Shown one piece after another: positions 22,815-30,701 of a DNA stretch of 33,050 bases. The notes under the pieces are model-generated. The model had not been told where the DNA came from and searched no databases. It was given only the letters and a program-made list of their open reading frames with translations. The stretch is from the NCBI GenBank assembly GCA_023388075.1, contig JAEWGX010000070.1:1-33050 (forward strand), in the 5' to 3' direction. The translations under genes and the position numbers were made by a program. The stretch is from Pseudomonadota bacterium (GTDB lineage: Bacteria > Pseudomonadota > Gammaproteobacteria > Burkholderiales > Burkholderiaceae_E). Every line of letters begins with the position of its first letter. Within the stretch, counting starts at the first letter, position 1.

Positions 22815-23981
22815 TCAGAGCGCAGGCTGGACGGGGGAATGCATGGTCGGCGTCGGAGCCGCTCGGCCGGCCGCGCCACTCCTGAAGTTTAGCATGAGGA
22901 GGAGGCCCACCAGGGCCGTCGCGCCGCCGGTATGGAGCACCGCCGCGGCCGCCGGCCAGTCCAGGAAGATGTTGGTGAGCCCGGTTACCACCTGGGCGGC
23001 GAGGACGACCAGCAGCCATCGTCCGATCCTCTCCAGGCCGGCGATGCGGCGCATCCGCCAGGCCAGCAGCCCCACCACCAGCAGCACCACGTAGGCCATC
23101 AGGCGGTGTGCATAATGAATTGCGGTGAGCGCGGGGAACGGTAATCCTGCACCATCGGCCGTCATGCCGAGCGGCCGCCACAGCTCGAAGCCGGCCGCGA
23201 TGTCCATCGGCGGCCACCAGGAACCCTGGCAGGTGGGGAAGTCCTGGCAGGCCAACGTGGCGTAATTACTGCTCACCCAGCCTCCCAGGGCGATCTGGAG
23301 GAACACCAGGGCCAGCGCGAGCATGGCCCAGCCGTGAAGTCGGGCTGCCCCGGCACCCACCGCAGGCTGGGACGCCACCCGGTTGCGCTGCATGAGGAGC
23401 AGCGCGAAGAGCGCCATGCCGCCCAGCAGGTGCGAGGTGACCACCGCGGGCTGCAGCCGCAGCGTCACCGTCCACATGCCGAAGAGGCCCTGCAGGATCA
23501 CCCAGGCGAGCGTCACGATCGCCAGCGCGAACGACGGCCGGCCGCCCAGGCCGTCCGCGGAGTGACGGCCGTCGCCCGCCGACCCGGGCCCGTCGCGACG
23601 CATCCGCCAGGCCATCACCGCCAGCACGATGATGAGCAGCCCGAGCCCGCTCGCGATGTAGCGATGAAGCATCTCGACCCAGGCCTTGAACACGGTGACC
23701 GGTCCGTGCGGGCGGGCCTGCGCCTCGGAGCGGATCTGGTCCAGCGCGCCGAACGGGGTGACCTTGCCGTAGCAGCCCGGCCAGTCGGGACAGCCGAGGC
23801 CCGCATCGGCCACCCGCACGAATGCGCCGAACATGATGAGGTCGAAGGTGATGAATATCGCAAGCGCCAGCAGCCACTTGAACCGCCGCGAGCGCCCTGC
23901 CGCGGCGGCATGGCCGGAAGCGATCGTCGAGACGGTCCGGGAAGCGGCCGGCCGGTCGCCGGCGTAGGAAGTGTCAGCCAA
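22815..23981 (-). CDS. ctaA: Heme A synthase (COX15/CtaA)
   Basis: A 388-residue polytopic membrane protein that oxidises the heme O methyl group to give heme A. Heme-ligand histidines are seen in EMLHRYIASG, TSHLLGGMAL, IHYAHRLMAY and AVLHTGGAT. Two paired-cysteine loops (LGCPDWPGCYG and LACQDFPTCQGSWWP) are typical of the proteobacterial type. Translation probably begins at TTG (23981), with GAGGG nine bases upstream and an overlap of 8 bp with the preceding SCO-like gene; no ATG lies before the first membrane helix. An Arg/Gly-rich cytoplasmic loop near residues 125-145 is longer than usual. Confidence 0.93.
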   Translation of the reverse strand: MADTSYAGDRPAASRTVSTIASGHAAAAGRSRRFKWLLALAIFITFDLIMFGAFVRVADAGLGCPDWPGCYGKVTPFGALDQIRSEAQARPHGPVTVFKAWVEMLHRYIASGLGLLIIVLAVMAWRMRRDGPGSAGDGRHSADGLGGRPSFALAIVTLAWVILQGLFGMWTVTLRLQPAVVTSHLLGGMALFALLLMQRNRVASQPAVGAGAARLHGWAMLALALVFLQIALGGWVSSNYATLACQDFPTCQGSWWPPMDIAAGFELWRPLGMTADGAGLPFPALTAIHYAHRLMAYVVLLVVGLLAWRMRRIAGLERIGRWLLVVLAAQVVTGLTNIFLDWPAAAAVLHTGGATALVGLLLMLNFRSGAAGRAAPTPTMHSPVQPAL

Positions 23982-24624
23982 TTCGGGAAGCCCTCAGCAA
24001 GCGCTGCAGGTCCTTGCGGGTGCGAGACGGATCGGGATCGCGCGGGAATCGCATCATCAGGTTCTGCAGGGGGTCGATCACGAAGATGTGGTCCGTCAGC
24101 CGCGAGTCCGAGGGAACCGGGAATAGAGGCGCGAGGTCGTCGGGGCGGGCGGCCAGCACCGTCAGGTCCGGATGGGCGCCCTGGACCTTGCCGGGCAGCG
24201 GCTTGCCGTCGGTCACCAGCAGCACCCGCGCCACCCGGTCCCGGTCCTTGCCGAGCGAGGCGTGGGTCTGGCGCATGAAGTAGAGCTTCTCCGCGCAGGC
24301 CTCGTCGCATTCGCCGGAATGGATCGCGACCAGGATCCAATGCCCGCGAAACGCCGCCAGGCCCTCGCCGTCCCTACCCGGGGCGCGCGCCTCGGACGGG
24401 TGCACCGGCCGGGTCTCGATCGCGGGAACCGGTCGCTGCGGCTCGATCAGCTCGCCGTAGTTGGTCCGGCCACTCGGCGGGAACACGTAGTACATCAGGT
24501 ACGACGCCGCCACCGGCGCGATGCACACCGCGAGCAGCAGATAGAGCTTCCAGGTGCCGCGGCGCGCCGGACGGGGCGGATCGCTTCGTGGCCCTTCGGC
24601 CCGCTCAGGTGTCGTCGTGGACAT
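23974..24624 (-). CDS. Divergent SCO-like membrane protein of the oxidase locus
   Basis: A 216-residue protein with one membrane helix (about 26-48) and a periplasmic domain. It is usually labelled only as a transmembrane protein of cox operons. I see SCO-like ligands: C106-x3-C110 (GECDEAC) after a beta strand (HWILVAIHS), and H179 in LTDHIFVIDPLQNLMMRF, which lines up with the VDHTAASYILDPEGRLRLF segment of the SCO protein in this locus. This suggests a thioredoxin-fold copper or thiol-redox helper for oxidase assembly. The ATG at 24624 has AAGGG five bases upstream; a GTG directly before it is a less likely start. It overlaps the ends of both neighbouring genes. Confidence 0.8.
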   Translation of the reverse strand: MSTTTPERAEGPRSDPPRPARRGTWKLYLLLAVCIAPVAASYLMYYVFPPSGRTNYGELIEPQRPVPAIETRPVHPSEARAPGRDGEGLAAFRGHWILVAIHSGECDEACAEKLYFMRQTHASLGKDRDRVARVLLVTDGKPLPGKVQGAHPDLTVLAARPDDLAPLFPVPSDSRLTDHIFVIDPLQNLMMRFPRDPDPSRTRKDLQRLLRASRIG

Positions 24625-25378
24625 CACTACCCTTCAAGTGCCGGCGCAACAGCACGCCCCAGAACACGAGGGCGGCCGCGGCCAGCGCGAACCACTGGAA
24701 CGCATAGCCATGGTGGCGGTCCACCGACACGCCGGGCTGGTTCCAGTCCCTGGCGAGGCCGTCGCGGTACGCCGGCTCCACCGTCTGCCGGATGATGACC
24801 GGCAATACGGCAAGCCCGCTCCAGCGCTCGAACTTGCCGTACTCGAAATGCTGCCACAGACCGTCGCCCGGACTCGGATCCGGATCCTCGCCGAGCATCA
24901 TCGGCTGCGCCAGCCGCGTGAGCGCCATGCCCTCCACCTGCACCGGTTCCGCGGGCGTCGGCACCGGCGGCAGCCGCTTGCGGTCGGCCGGATCCCGCGG
25001 CGCCCACCCGCGCAGCACCAGCACCGCGCGGTCCGAGCCGGCAAGGCGCAGCGGCGACAGGACGTGAAAGCCCGCGATGCCCTGGCGGGTCCGGTTGTCC
25101 AGGAAGATGGTGTGCCGGGCTTCGAGAATGCCGCGGGCCGTGACTCGCTTGCCGTCGAGCGCCGCCGCCGCCTGGTCGAGCCCGACGTCGGCGTCGCGCA
25201 ATGCCGCGGCGATGTCCACCGGCGCGGCCGCCGCGGCGCGTTCCATCCCCGCCTGCATCGCCGCCTTCTGGTCCGCGCGTCGCAACTGCCAGAGACCGAG
25301 CGAAGCGCCGAGCGCGACCACGACGAGAGCGACGACGCTCGCCGCGAACATCGAACCGCGGCCGTAGAATGAGGTCAT
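24605..25378 (-). CDS. SURF1 family oxidase assembly protein
   Basis: A protein of about 257 residues with an N-terminal membrane helix, a periplasmic domain and a C-terminal membrane helix, as in SURF1/Shy1, which helps insert heme A into subunit I. Family motifs are GLWQLRRADQK after helix 1, NRTRQGIAGFHVLSPL in the middle and VDRHHGYAFQWFALA before helix 2. The ATG at 25378 is chosen; the frame also offers a TTG at 25393. No strong ribosome-binding site is seen. The 3' end overlaps the SCO-like gene by about 20 bp. The 5' end faces the oppositely oriented DUF2909 gene across 66 bp, which should hold both promoters. Confidence 0.92.
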   Translation of the reverse strand: MTSFYGRGSMFAASVVALVVVALGASLGLWQLRRADQKAAMQAGMERAAAAAPVDIAAALRDADVGLDQAAAALDGKRVTARGILEARHTIFLDNRTRQGIAGFHVLSPLRLAGSDRAVLVLRGWAPRDPADRKRLPPVPTPAEPVQVEGMALTRLAQPMMLGEDPDPSPGDGLWQHFEYGKFERWSGLAVLPVIIRQTVEPAYRDGLARDWNQPGVSVDRHHGYAFQWFALAAAALVFWGVLLRRHLKGSDVHDDT

Positions 25379-25444
25379 CTGCCGCAGCGGCAACCGGCGC
25401 GCCCTGCCCCTTCCGGCGCCGCCCGTCCCGTCCGAGCCGCCACC

Positions 25445-25654
25445 GTGAAACCGCTCATCATCCTCGTCTTCGTCATGATCTTCGCGAGCCTAGCGGGCGC
25501 GGGCTTCTTCATCCTTCGTGACCGGGGCCGTACCCGCAATGCCGCCTGGGCGCTGACCGCGCGGATCGGCCTCTCGGTCGCCCTGTTCCTCTTCATCCTC
25601 TTCGCCCATTGGATGGGCTGGATCCAGAGCGGCGGCCTGCCGGTCGGACGCTGA
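25445..25654 (+). CDS. Twin-transmembrane protein, DUF2909 family
   Basis: A 69-residue protein with two membrane helices (about 4-24 and 39-60) joined by a short basic loop (RDRGRTRN). The size, the start and the AHWMGW stretch fit DUF2909, small inner-membrane proteins commonly embedded in betaproteobacterial cox loci. The start is GTG at 25445, with a poor ribosome-binding site. It is the only rightward gene inside the oxidase locus and ends converging on subunit III. No function is established. Confidence 0.8.
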   Translation: MKPLIILVFVMIFASLAGAGFFILRDRGRTRNAAWALTARIGLSVALFLFILFAHWMGWIQSGGLPVGR

Positions 25655-25679
25655 CACCGGCGCGAGCTCTCCAGGAACG

Positions 25680-25706
25680 CGAAGGCCGCCGAAGCGGCGG
25701 CCTTCG
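25680..25706. terminator. Hairpin between convergent DUF2909 and coxC
   Basis: A perfect 11-bp stem (25680-25690 with 25696-25706) around a 5-base loop sits between two convergent stop codons, at the place expected for a shared terminator. T runs are lacking on both sides. Confidence 0.6.
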
Positions 25707-25731
25707 TGCATCGGTCAAGCCGCCGGGGCGG

Positions 25732-26601
25732 TCACAACCAGTAGACCACCACGTAGAGCAGCAGCCACACCACGTCCACGAAGTGCCAGTACCAGGCCGC
25801 GCCCTCGAAGGCGAAGTGGTTCTCCGCGGTGAAGTGGCCCCGCATCATCCGCAGCATCACCACCGTCAGCATGACCGCGCCCACGGTCACGTGGAAGCCG
25901 TGAAAGCCCGTCAGCATGAAGAACGTGGAGCCGAACACGCCCGACCGCAGCGTGAGGTTGAGGTCCCGGTAGGCATGCATGTACTCGTACGCCTGGAACC
26001 CCATGAAGATGGCGCCCAGCAGGATGGTCACGAACATCCAGAAGATGGTCTTGCCCCGCTGTGAAGCCTTCAGCGCGTGGTGCGCGATGGTGAGCGTGAC
26101 CCCGGAGGTGAGCAGCAGCGCCGTGTTGATGGTCGGGATCGGCCAGGGGCCGATGGTCTGGAACGGCTCGATCGTGCCGGCCGGGCCGGTGTTCGGCCAC
26201 GACGCGCCGAAGTCCGGCCACAGGAACTGCTTGTGGTCCAGGTCTCCCAACCAGGGCATGCTGATCGCGCGGGCGTAGTAGAGGGCGCCGAAGAACGCGG
26301 AGAAGAACATGACCTCGGAGAAGATGAACCAGGCCATGCTCCATCGATAGGAGCTGTCCACCCGCTGGTTGTACAGGCCACCCTCCGACTCCCTCGCCGC
26401 ATCGCCGAACCAGTTGTAGAGGACGTAGATGAACGTCACGACGAAGGCGCCGAAGACCCAGGGGCCCCACGCGGTGCCGTTGACCCAGCCCACCATCCCG
26501 AAGCCGAAGAGGAACAGCGCGATCGAGCACAGGATCGGCCATCGGGACGGATTCGGTACGAAGTAGTACGGCGCGTTGCTGGTCTGCGCGCTTGCGCTCA
26601 T
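25732..26601 (-). CDS. ctaE: Cytochrome c oxidase subunit III
   Basis: A 289-residue integral membrane subunit III of the aa3-type oxidase. About seven hydrophobic segments are visible, with family motifs WFIFSEVMFFSAFFGALYY, TINTALLLTSGVTLTIAHHA, MLTGFHGFHVTVGA and the C-terminal WYWHFVDVVWLLLYVVVYWL. The ATG at 26601 has a strong AGGAG six to seven bases upstream. It follows the DUF2970 gene on the same strand and is the last gene of the structural cluster before the inverted DUF2909 gene. Confidence 0.97.
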   Translation of the reverse strand: MSASAQTSNAPYYFVPNPSRWPILCSIALFLFGFGMVGWVNGTAWGPWVFGAFVVTFIYVLYNWFGDAARESEGGLYNQRVDSSYRWSMAWFIFSEVMFFSAFFGALYYARAISMPWLGDLDHKQFLWPDFGASWPNTGPAGTIEPFQTIGPWPIPTINTALLLTSGVTLTIAHHALKASQRGKTIFWMFVTILLGAIFMGFQAYEYMHAYRDLNLTLRSGVFGSTFFMLTGFHGFHVTVGAVMLTVVMLRMMRGHFTAENHFAFEGAAWYWHFVDVVWLLLYVVVYWL

Positions 26602-26646
26602 GAGGATCTCCTGGATTAACCTTGTCTGTCTCGTGTCCGTCCCGGC

Positions 26647-26898
26647 CTACCCGCCGCCTACCGCCCAGCGCACCACCAGCAGCAGGATGCCGATGAAGGC
26701 CACGAAGCAGACGATGGCGACGGCGATCAGATGCAGGGGATTCAGCTTGGCGATGTCGCTCTCGTGACCTCCGCGCCCGCGGATCCCGAGCATTCCCCAA
26801 CCCACCGCCTTCAGGGTGTGCAGCAGCGAACCCGGCCGGGCATGCGGACGGTCCGCTGCCGGCGAATCCTTGGCGTCGGGACGATGCTCCGCGATCAT
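26647..26898 (-). CDS. DUF2970 family small membrane protein
   Basis: An 83-residue protein with a polar N terminus, the conserved SLLHTLKAVGWGMLGIRG segment and one C-terminal membrane helix (IAVAIVCFVAFIGILLLVV). This matches DUF2970, a small family found in betaproteobacterial oxidase loci. Its ATG overlaps the TGA of cox11 (ATGA), indicating translational coupling. A longer open frame to 27078 is ignored because it lies inside cox11. The function is unknown; a part in oxidase assembly is likely by association. Confidence 0.85.
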   Translation of the reverse strand: MIAEHRPDAKDSPAADRPHARPGSLLHTLKAVGWGMLGIRGRGGHESDIAKLNPLHLIAVAIVCFVAFIGILLLVVRWAVGGG

Positions 26899-27500
26899 GT
26901 CCGCCCGCGGCCGATGGACGAGCCCGGCGCCTTGCCAACCTGGCCGCCTACCTCGAAGAACGTGTAGGACAGCGTGATGGTGCCCACGTCCTTCGGCAGC
27001 GCCGGGTCCACCACGAACACCACCGGGAAGCGGCGGCTCTCCTTGCCTTCGAGCAGCTGCTGCTCGAAGCAGAAGCATTCCAGCTTGCGGAAGTAGCGGC
27101 CGGCCTGCTGCGGCGCATAGCTCGGGATCGCCTGCCCGGCCATGGCGTGGTCATACGTGTTGACCAGCTCGTACTCCACCGTGATCAGCTCGCCGGGGTG
27201 CACGTCCATCGCGTTCGCGGCCGGCTTGAAGCGCCACGGCCCGTGCGAGTTGCTGTCGAACTCGATCGAGACGGTGCGGCTCAGGTCGACCTGCGTGCTC
27301 TTCGCGAAATTCGCCGCCCCTTCGTCGCGGCGCGTGAGCGAGTTGATGCCCGTGACCTCGCAGATCGCGTCGTAGATCGGGATCATCGCCCAGCCGAAGA
27401 AGAACATCACCACGGCGAACAGCCCGAGCCGGGCGGGCATCGGGAGGTTGCGCAGGGATCCGACGGATCGACGATCTGGACTGGGTTGCTGCGTGGACAT
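26895..27500 (-). CDS. ctaG: Cytochrome c oxidase assembly protein Cox11/CtaG
   Basis: A 201-residue copper chaperone for the CuB site of subunit I. It has a short cytoplasmic N terminus, one membrane helix (about 24-41) ending in the conserved PIYDAICEVTGIN, and a periplasmic immunoglobulin-like domain. The copper-binding pair is C142-F-C144 in ECFCFEQQ, and TYDHAMAGQAIPSYAPQQAG is also typical. The ATG at 27500 is clear from homology, although the ribosome-binding site is weak. It is followed in ATGA overlap by the DUF2970 gene. Confidence 0.95.
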   Translation of the reverse strand: MSTQQPSPDRRSVGSLRNLPMPARLGLFAVVMFFFGWAMIPIYDAICEVTGINSLTRRDEGAANFAKSTQVDLSRTVSIEFDSNSHGPWRFKPAANAMDVHPGELITVEYELVNTYDHAMAGQAIPSYAPQQAGRYFRKLECFCFEQQLLEGKESRRFPVVFVVDPALPKDVGTITLSYTFFEVGGQVGKAPGSSIGRGRT

Positions 27501-27525
27501 GGAAGGGCGTTCGGACCTCTCGGGC

Positions 27526-27557
27526 GGTTGAAGGTTGTCGTCGGTTGAAGGTTGTCG
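27526..27557. repeat. Direct repeat between cox11 and small assembly gene
   Basis: GGTTGAAGGTTGTCG occurs exactly twice, at 27526-27540 and 27543-27557, a period of 17 bases. It sits in the 77-bp gap upstream of cox11 on the leftward transcript. It may be a recent tandem duplication or a protein/RNA binding site. Confidence 0.75.
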
Positions 27558-27588
27558 TATCTGGCCGGTGGTTGCGGTGGGCGGGCGA

Positions 27589-27711
27589 TCAGTTGGTCAG
27601 GATGCGCTTCACGATCACGCCGACGAAGAAGGCCAGGGCGATCGAGGCCAGCACGAGCGCGGTCCGCAGGTTGCTGCGGCGCCTCTGCTCCTCGCGCGCC
27701 CGGTTGTCCAT
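27589..27711 (-). CDS. Cytochrome oxidase small assembly protein (40 aa)
   Basis: A 40-residue frame: a highly charged start (DNRAREEQRRRSNLR) followed by one membrane helix (TALVLASIALAFFVGVIVKR). This is the pattern of the small assembly proteins encoded between coxA and cox11 in betaproteobacteria. The ATG at 27711 has GGGAG seven bases upstream. It lies 19 bp after the subunit I stop. It is easily missed because of its size. Its exact role is not established here. Confidence 0.85.
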   Translation of the reverse strand: MDNRAREEQRRRSNLRTALVLASIALAFFVGVIVKRILTN

Positions 27712-27730
27712 GCGATCGCTCCCGCCGGGC

Positions 27731-29323
27731 TTACTTCACCACCGGCGGCGTCTCGAAGGTGTGGAACGGCGCCGGCGACGGCAGCGTCCACTCGAGGCCG
27801 TGCGCGGCCTGCCAGGGATTGTGCTCGACCTTGCGGCCACCCTTGATGCACTTGATCACCGCGGCCAGGAAGATGAGCTGCGACAGCCCGAAGCCGAAGG
27901 CGCCGATCGTGACCATCATGTTGAAGTCCGCGAACTGCATCGGATAGTCGGCATAGCGGCGCGGCATGCCGGCCAGACCGAGGAAGTGCATCGGGAAGAA
28001 GGTGATGTTGAAGGTGATCATCGTGGTCCAGAAGTGCCACTGGCCCAGCTTCTCGTCGTACATGTGGCCGGTCCACTTCGGCAGCCAGTAGTAGGCACCG
28101 GCGAAGAGCGCGAACAGCGACCCCGCCACCAGCACGTAGTGGAAGTGCGCCACCACGTAGTAGGTGTCGTGCAGCACGATGTCCAGCGGCGCGACCGCGA
28201 CGATCACCCCGGTCAGGCCGCCGATGGTGAACACGAAGATGAAGCCGAGCGCGAACAGCATCGGGGTCTCGAAGGTGAGCGAGCCCCGCCACATCGTGGC
28301 CACCCAGTTGAAGATCTTCACGCCCGTGGGCACCGCGATCAGCATGGTCGCGTACATGAAGAAGAGCTGCCCCACCACCGGCATGCCGACGGTGAACATG
28401 TGGTGCGCCCACACGAGGAAGGAGAGCAGCGCGATCGCGGCGGTGGCGTACACCATCGAGCTGTAGCCGAAGAGGCGCTTGCGCGAGAAGGTGGGGATGA
28501 CCTCCGAGACGATCCCGAACGCCGGCAGGATCATGATGTAGACCTCGGGGTGGCCGAAGAACCAGAAGATGTGCTGGTACATCACCGGGTCGCCGCCGCC
28601 GGCCGCGTTGAAGAAGCTCGTGCCGAAGTGGCGGTCGGTCAGCACCATGGTGATGGCGCCGGCCAGCACCGGCATCACCGCGATCAGCAGGTACGCCGTG
28701 ATCAGCCAGGTCCAGCAGAACATCGGCATCTTCATGAGCGTCATGCCCGGCGCCCGCATGTTCAGCACCGTGGTGATGATGTTGATCGCGCCCATGATCG
28801 AGCTCGCCCCGGCGAGGTGGACCGCGAAGATCGCCATGTCCTGGCCGGGGCCCATCTGCACCGAGAGCGGCGCGTACATCGTCCACCCCCCGGCGGGCGC
28901 GCCGCCCGGCGCGAAGTAGGACCCGATCAGCAAGGTGAAGGCGGCAACCAGCAGCCAGAAGCTGAAGTTGTTCATCCGGGCGAACGCCATGTCGCTCGCG
29001 CCGATCATCATCGGGATCTGCCAGTTGGCGAAGCCCACGAAGGCCGGCATGATCGCCCCGAAGATCATGATCAGCCCGTGCATCGTGGTGAGCTGGTTGA
29101 AGAACTCCGGGTTCAGGTACTGCAGGCCGGGCTGGAAGAGCTCGGTGCGCAGCAGCAGGGCGTTGATGCCGCCGACCATGAACATCGCGAAGGAGAACCA
29201 CAGGTACAGCGTGCCGATGTCCTTGTGGTTGGTGGCGAACACCCAGCGCCGCCACCCGTGGGGGTGATCATGCGCGTGGGCATCGTGCCCGTGAGTCTCC
29301 TGTTGTCCGATCACTGCGCTCAT
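27731..29323 (-). CDS. ctaD: Cytochrome c oxidase subunit I
   Basis: A 530-residue catalytic subunit with twelve expected membrane helices, carrying heme a, heme a3 and CuB. Visible signatures are WVFATNHKDIGTLYLWFSF at the start, the heme a ligand in TMHGLIMIFG, the CuB/Tyr crosslink segment FGHPEVYIMILP, and HFHYVLVAGSLFALFAG with the paired heme ligands. The E of GHPEVY and neighbouring residues match A-type oxidases. Two ATG codons are adjacent (29326 and 29323); AGGAG at 29330-29334 has better spacing for the second. It lies 46 bp downstream of the subunit II stop. Confidence 0.98.
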   Translation of the reverse strand: MSAVIGQQETHGHDAHAHDHPHGWRRWVFATNHKDIGTLYLWFSFAMFMVGGINALLLRTELFQPGLQYLNPEFFNQLTTMHGLIMIFGAIMPAFVGFANWQIPMMIGASDMAFARMNNFSFWLLVAAFTLLIGSYFAPGGAPAGGWTMYAPLSVQMGPGQDMAIFAVHLAGASSIMGAINIITTVLNMRAPGMTLMKMPMFCWTWLITAYLLIAVMPVLAGAITMVLTDRHFGTSFFNAAGGGDPVMYQHIFWFFGHPEVYIMILPAFGIVSEVIPTFSRKRLFGYSSMVYATAAIALLSFLVWAHHMFTVGMPVVGQLFFMYATMLIAVPTGVKIFNWVATMWRGSLTFETPMLFALGFIFVFTIGGLTGVIVAVAPLDIVLHDTYYVVAHFHYVLVAGSLFALFAGAYYWLPKWTGHMYDEKLGQWHFWTTMITFNITFFPMHFLGLAGMPRRYADYPMQFADFNMMVTIGAFGFGLSQLIFLAAVIKCIKGGRKVEHNPWQAAHGLEWTLPSPAPFHTFETPPVVK

Positions 29324-29346
29324 CATTCGCTCCTGAATACCTTCCG

Positions 29347-29363
29347 CCGGCGCCGAGCGCCGG
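29347..29363 (-). other. Intercistronic hairpin between coxB and coxA
   Basis: A perfect 7-bp GC-rich stem (CCGGCGC at 29347-29353 with GCGCCGG at 29357-29363) with a 3-base loop lies in the short gap between subunits II and I, just upstream of the coxA ribosome-binding site. It could tune mRNA stability or the relative translation of the two subunits. Confidence 0.5.
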
Positions 29364-29369
29364 ATCGAC

Positions 29370-30647
29370 CTACTTGCGCTGGGACGCCACTTCCTTCGGC
29401 TGCACCAGCTTCTGCTCCGCTTCGTTGCCCCAGCTGTTGCGGGTGTACGTGATGACCGCCGCGATCTCGGTGTCCGAGAGCTGCGCGAACGAGGCCATCG
29501 CCGTCGGGGTGCCGTTCTTCACGACCCCGTGGAGCAGGATATCGATCTGGTCTTCCTTGGGACCCAGGACCTTCGGCGACTTGGCCAGCGCCGCGAACGC
29601 GCCGGGTACGCCCTGGCCGTTGGCCTGGTGGCATGCCACGCAGTTGGTCTGGTAGACCTTCTCGCCGCGCGCGACGAGCGCGTCGAGCTCCCATTCCTTG
29701 TTGGGATCCTCGGCCTTGGCCAGCATCTCCTTGTGCTTCTCGTCCACCCAGGCGGCGTAGTCGGCCTCCGACTTCACTTCCACGACGATCGGCATGAAGG
29801 CGTGGTCCTTGCCGCAGAGCTCCGTGCACTGCCCGCGGAAGGTGCCGACCTGGTCCGCCCTGAACCAGAGATCGCGCACGAAGCCGGGAATCGCGTCCTG
29901 CTTCACGCCGAAGTGCGGCACCGTCCAGGCGTGGATCACGTCGGCCGCGGTCACCACGACCCGGACCTTCTTGTTGACCGGCACCACCAGCGGGTTGTCG
30001 ACCTCCATCAGGTATGTGGGGGACTTCGCCTCGGCGCCCTCGATCTGCTCGCGTGGCGTGGAGAGGTTCGAAAGGAACGAGATGCCCTCGCCTTCGCCCT
30101 TGAGGTAGTCGTAGCCCCACTTCCACTGGTAGCCGGTGGCCTTGACCGTGAGGTAGGCGTTGGACGTGTCCTTCTGCGCGATCACTTCCTGGGTGGCGGC
30201 GGCGCCCAGGCCGACCACGATCAGGAACGGGATGATCGTCCAGGTGATCTCCACCGCGGTGCTCTCGTGGAAGTCCGCGGCCACCGCGCCCTGCGAGCGG
30301 CGGTGCCGCAGGATCGACCAGAAGATCGCGCCGAAGACGATCACGCAGATGATCACGCTCACCCAGAGGAGGATGTCGTGCAGCCAGTGCTGGCCGCGCG
30401 CGATGTCCGTGGCCGGCGCGGGCAGGTTGAGCTGGTAGCGCGCCGGGCCGCCCGGCATGTCCTCGATCGCCGCCGCGGGGGCGGCATGGAGCAGGGCCTG
30501 AAGGGAAACCAGCGCGGCGAGCGGCATGCCGCGCAGTGTCGTCAAGGCCCGGCCGGCCGGTCCGCCGATACCGGAGGCCATCCGTGCCAGGCCGGCGGGC
30601 TTGCGCTTGTCGCCGTTCACCGGCCCCTGCTCGTTGATGAAGACCAT
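29370..30647 (-). CDS. ctaC: Cytochrome c oxidase subunit II with fused cytochrome c domain (caa3-type)
   Basis: A 425-residue subunit II. A long N-terminal leader with a signal-like segment (about 42-60) precedes two membrane helices (about 91-112 and 133-155). The CuA domain has ligands H239, C274, E276, C278, H282 and M285 (QCTELCGKDHAFM). A C-terminal class I cytochrome c domain follows, with C336-x2-C339-H340 (CVACH) and likely Met384. The fused heme c defines caa3-type enzymes and lets the enzyme take electrons through its own cytochrome domain. The ATG at 30647 is the longest start; M23 or M41 would still leave the signal segment. It is the first oxidase structural gene, 54 bp after DUF2244. 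Confidence 0.96.
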   Translation of the reverse strand: MVFINEQGPVNGDKRKPAGLARMASGIGGPAGRALTTLRGMPLAALVSLQALLHAAPAAAIEDMPGGPARYQLNLPAPATDIARGQHWLHDILLWVSVIICVIVFGAIFWSILRHRRSQGAVAADFHESTAVEITWTIIPFLIVVGLGAAATQEVIAQKDTSNAYLTVKATGYQWKWGYDYLKGEGEGISFLSNLSTPREQIEGAEAKSPTYLMEVDNPLVVPVNKKVRVVVTAADVIHAWTVPHFGVKQDAIPGFVRDLWFRADQVGTFRGQCTELCGKDHAFMPIVVEVKSEADYAAWVDEKHKEMLAKAEDPNKEWELDALVARGEKVYQTNCVACHQANGQGVPGAFAALAKSPKVLGPKEDQIDILLHGVVKNGTPTAMASFAQLSDTEIAAVITYTRNSWGNEAEQKLVQPKEVASQRK

Positions 30648-30701
30648 TTTCTTGAGTTCCGCCCTAATTCGAAATCAGTCCGTGCGTCATCGATCCGCGG
30701 C

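Noticed and set aside
27545..29452. 635-codon frame opposite coxA
   Set aside because: Antisense to a highly conserved subunit I gene; composition (His/Arg/Glu-rich) is typical of a complementary frame.
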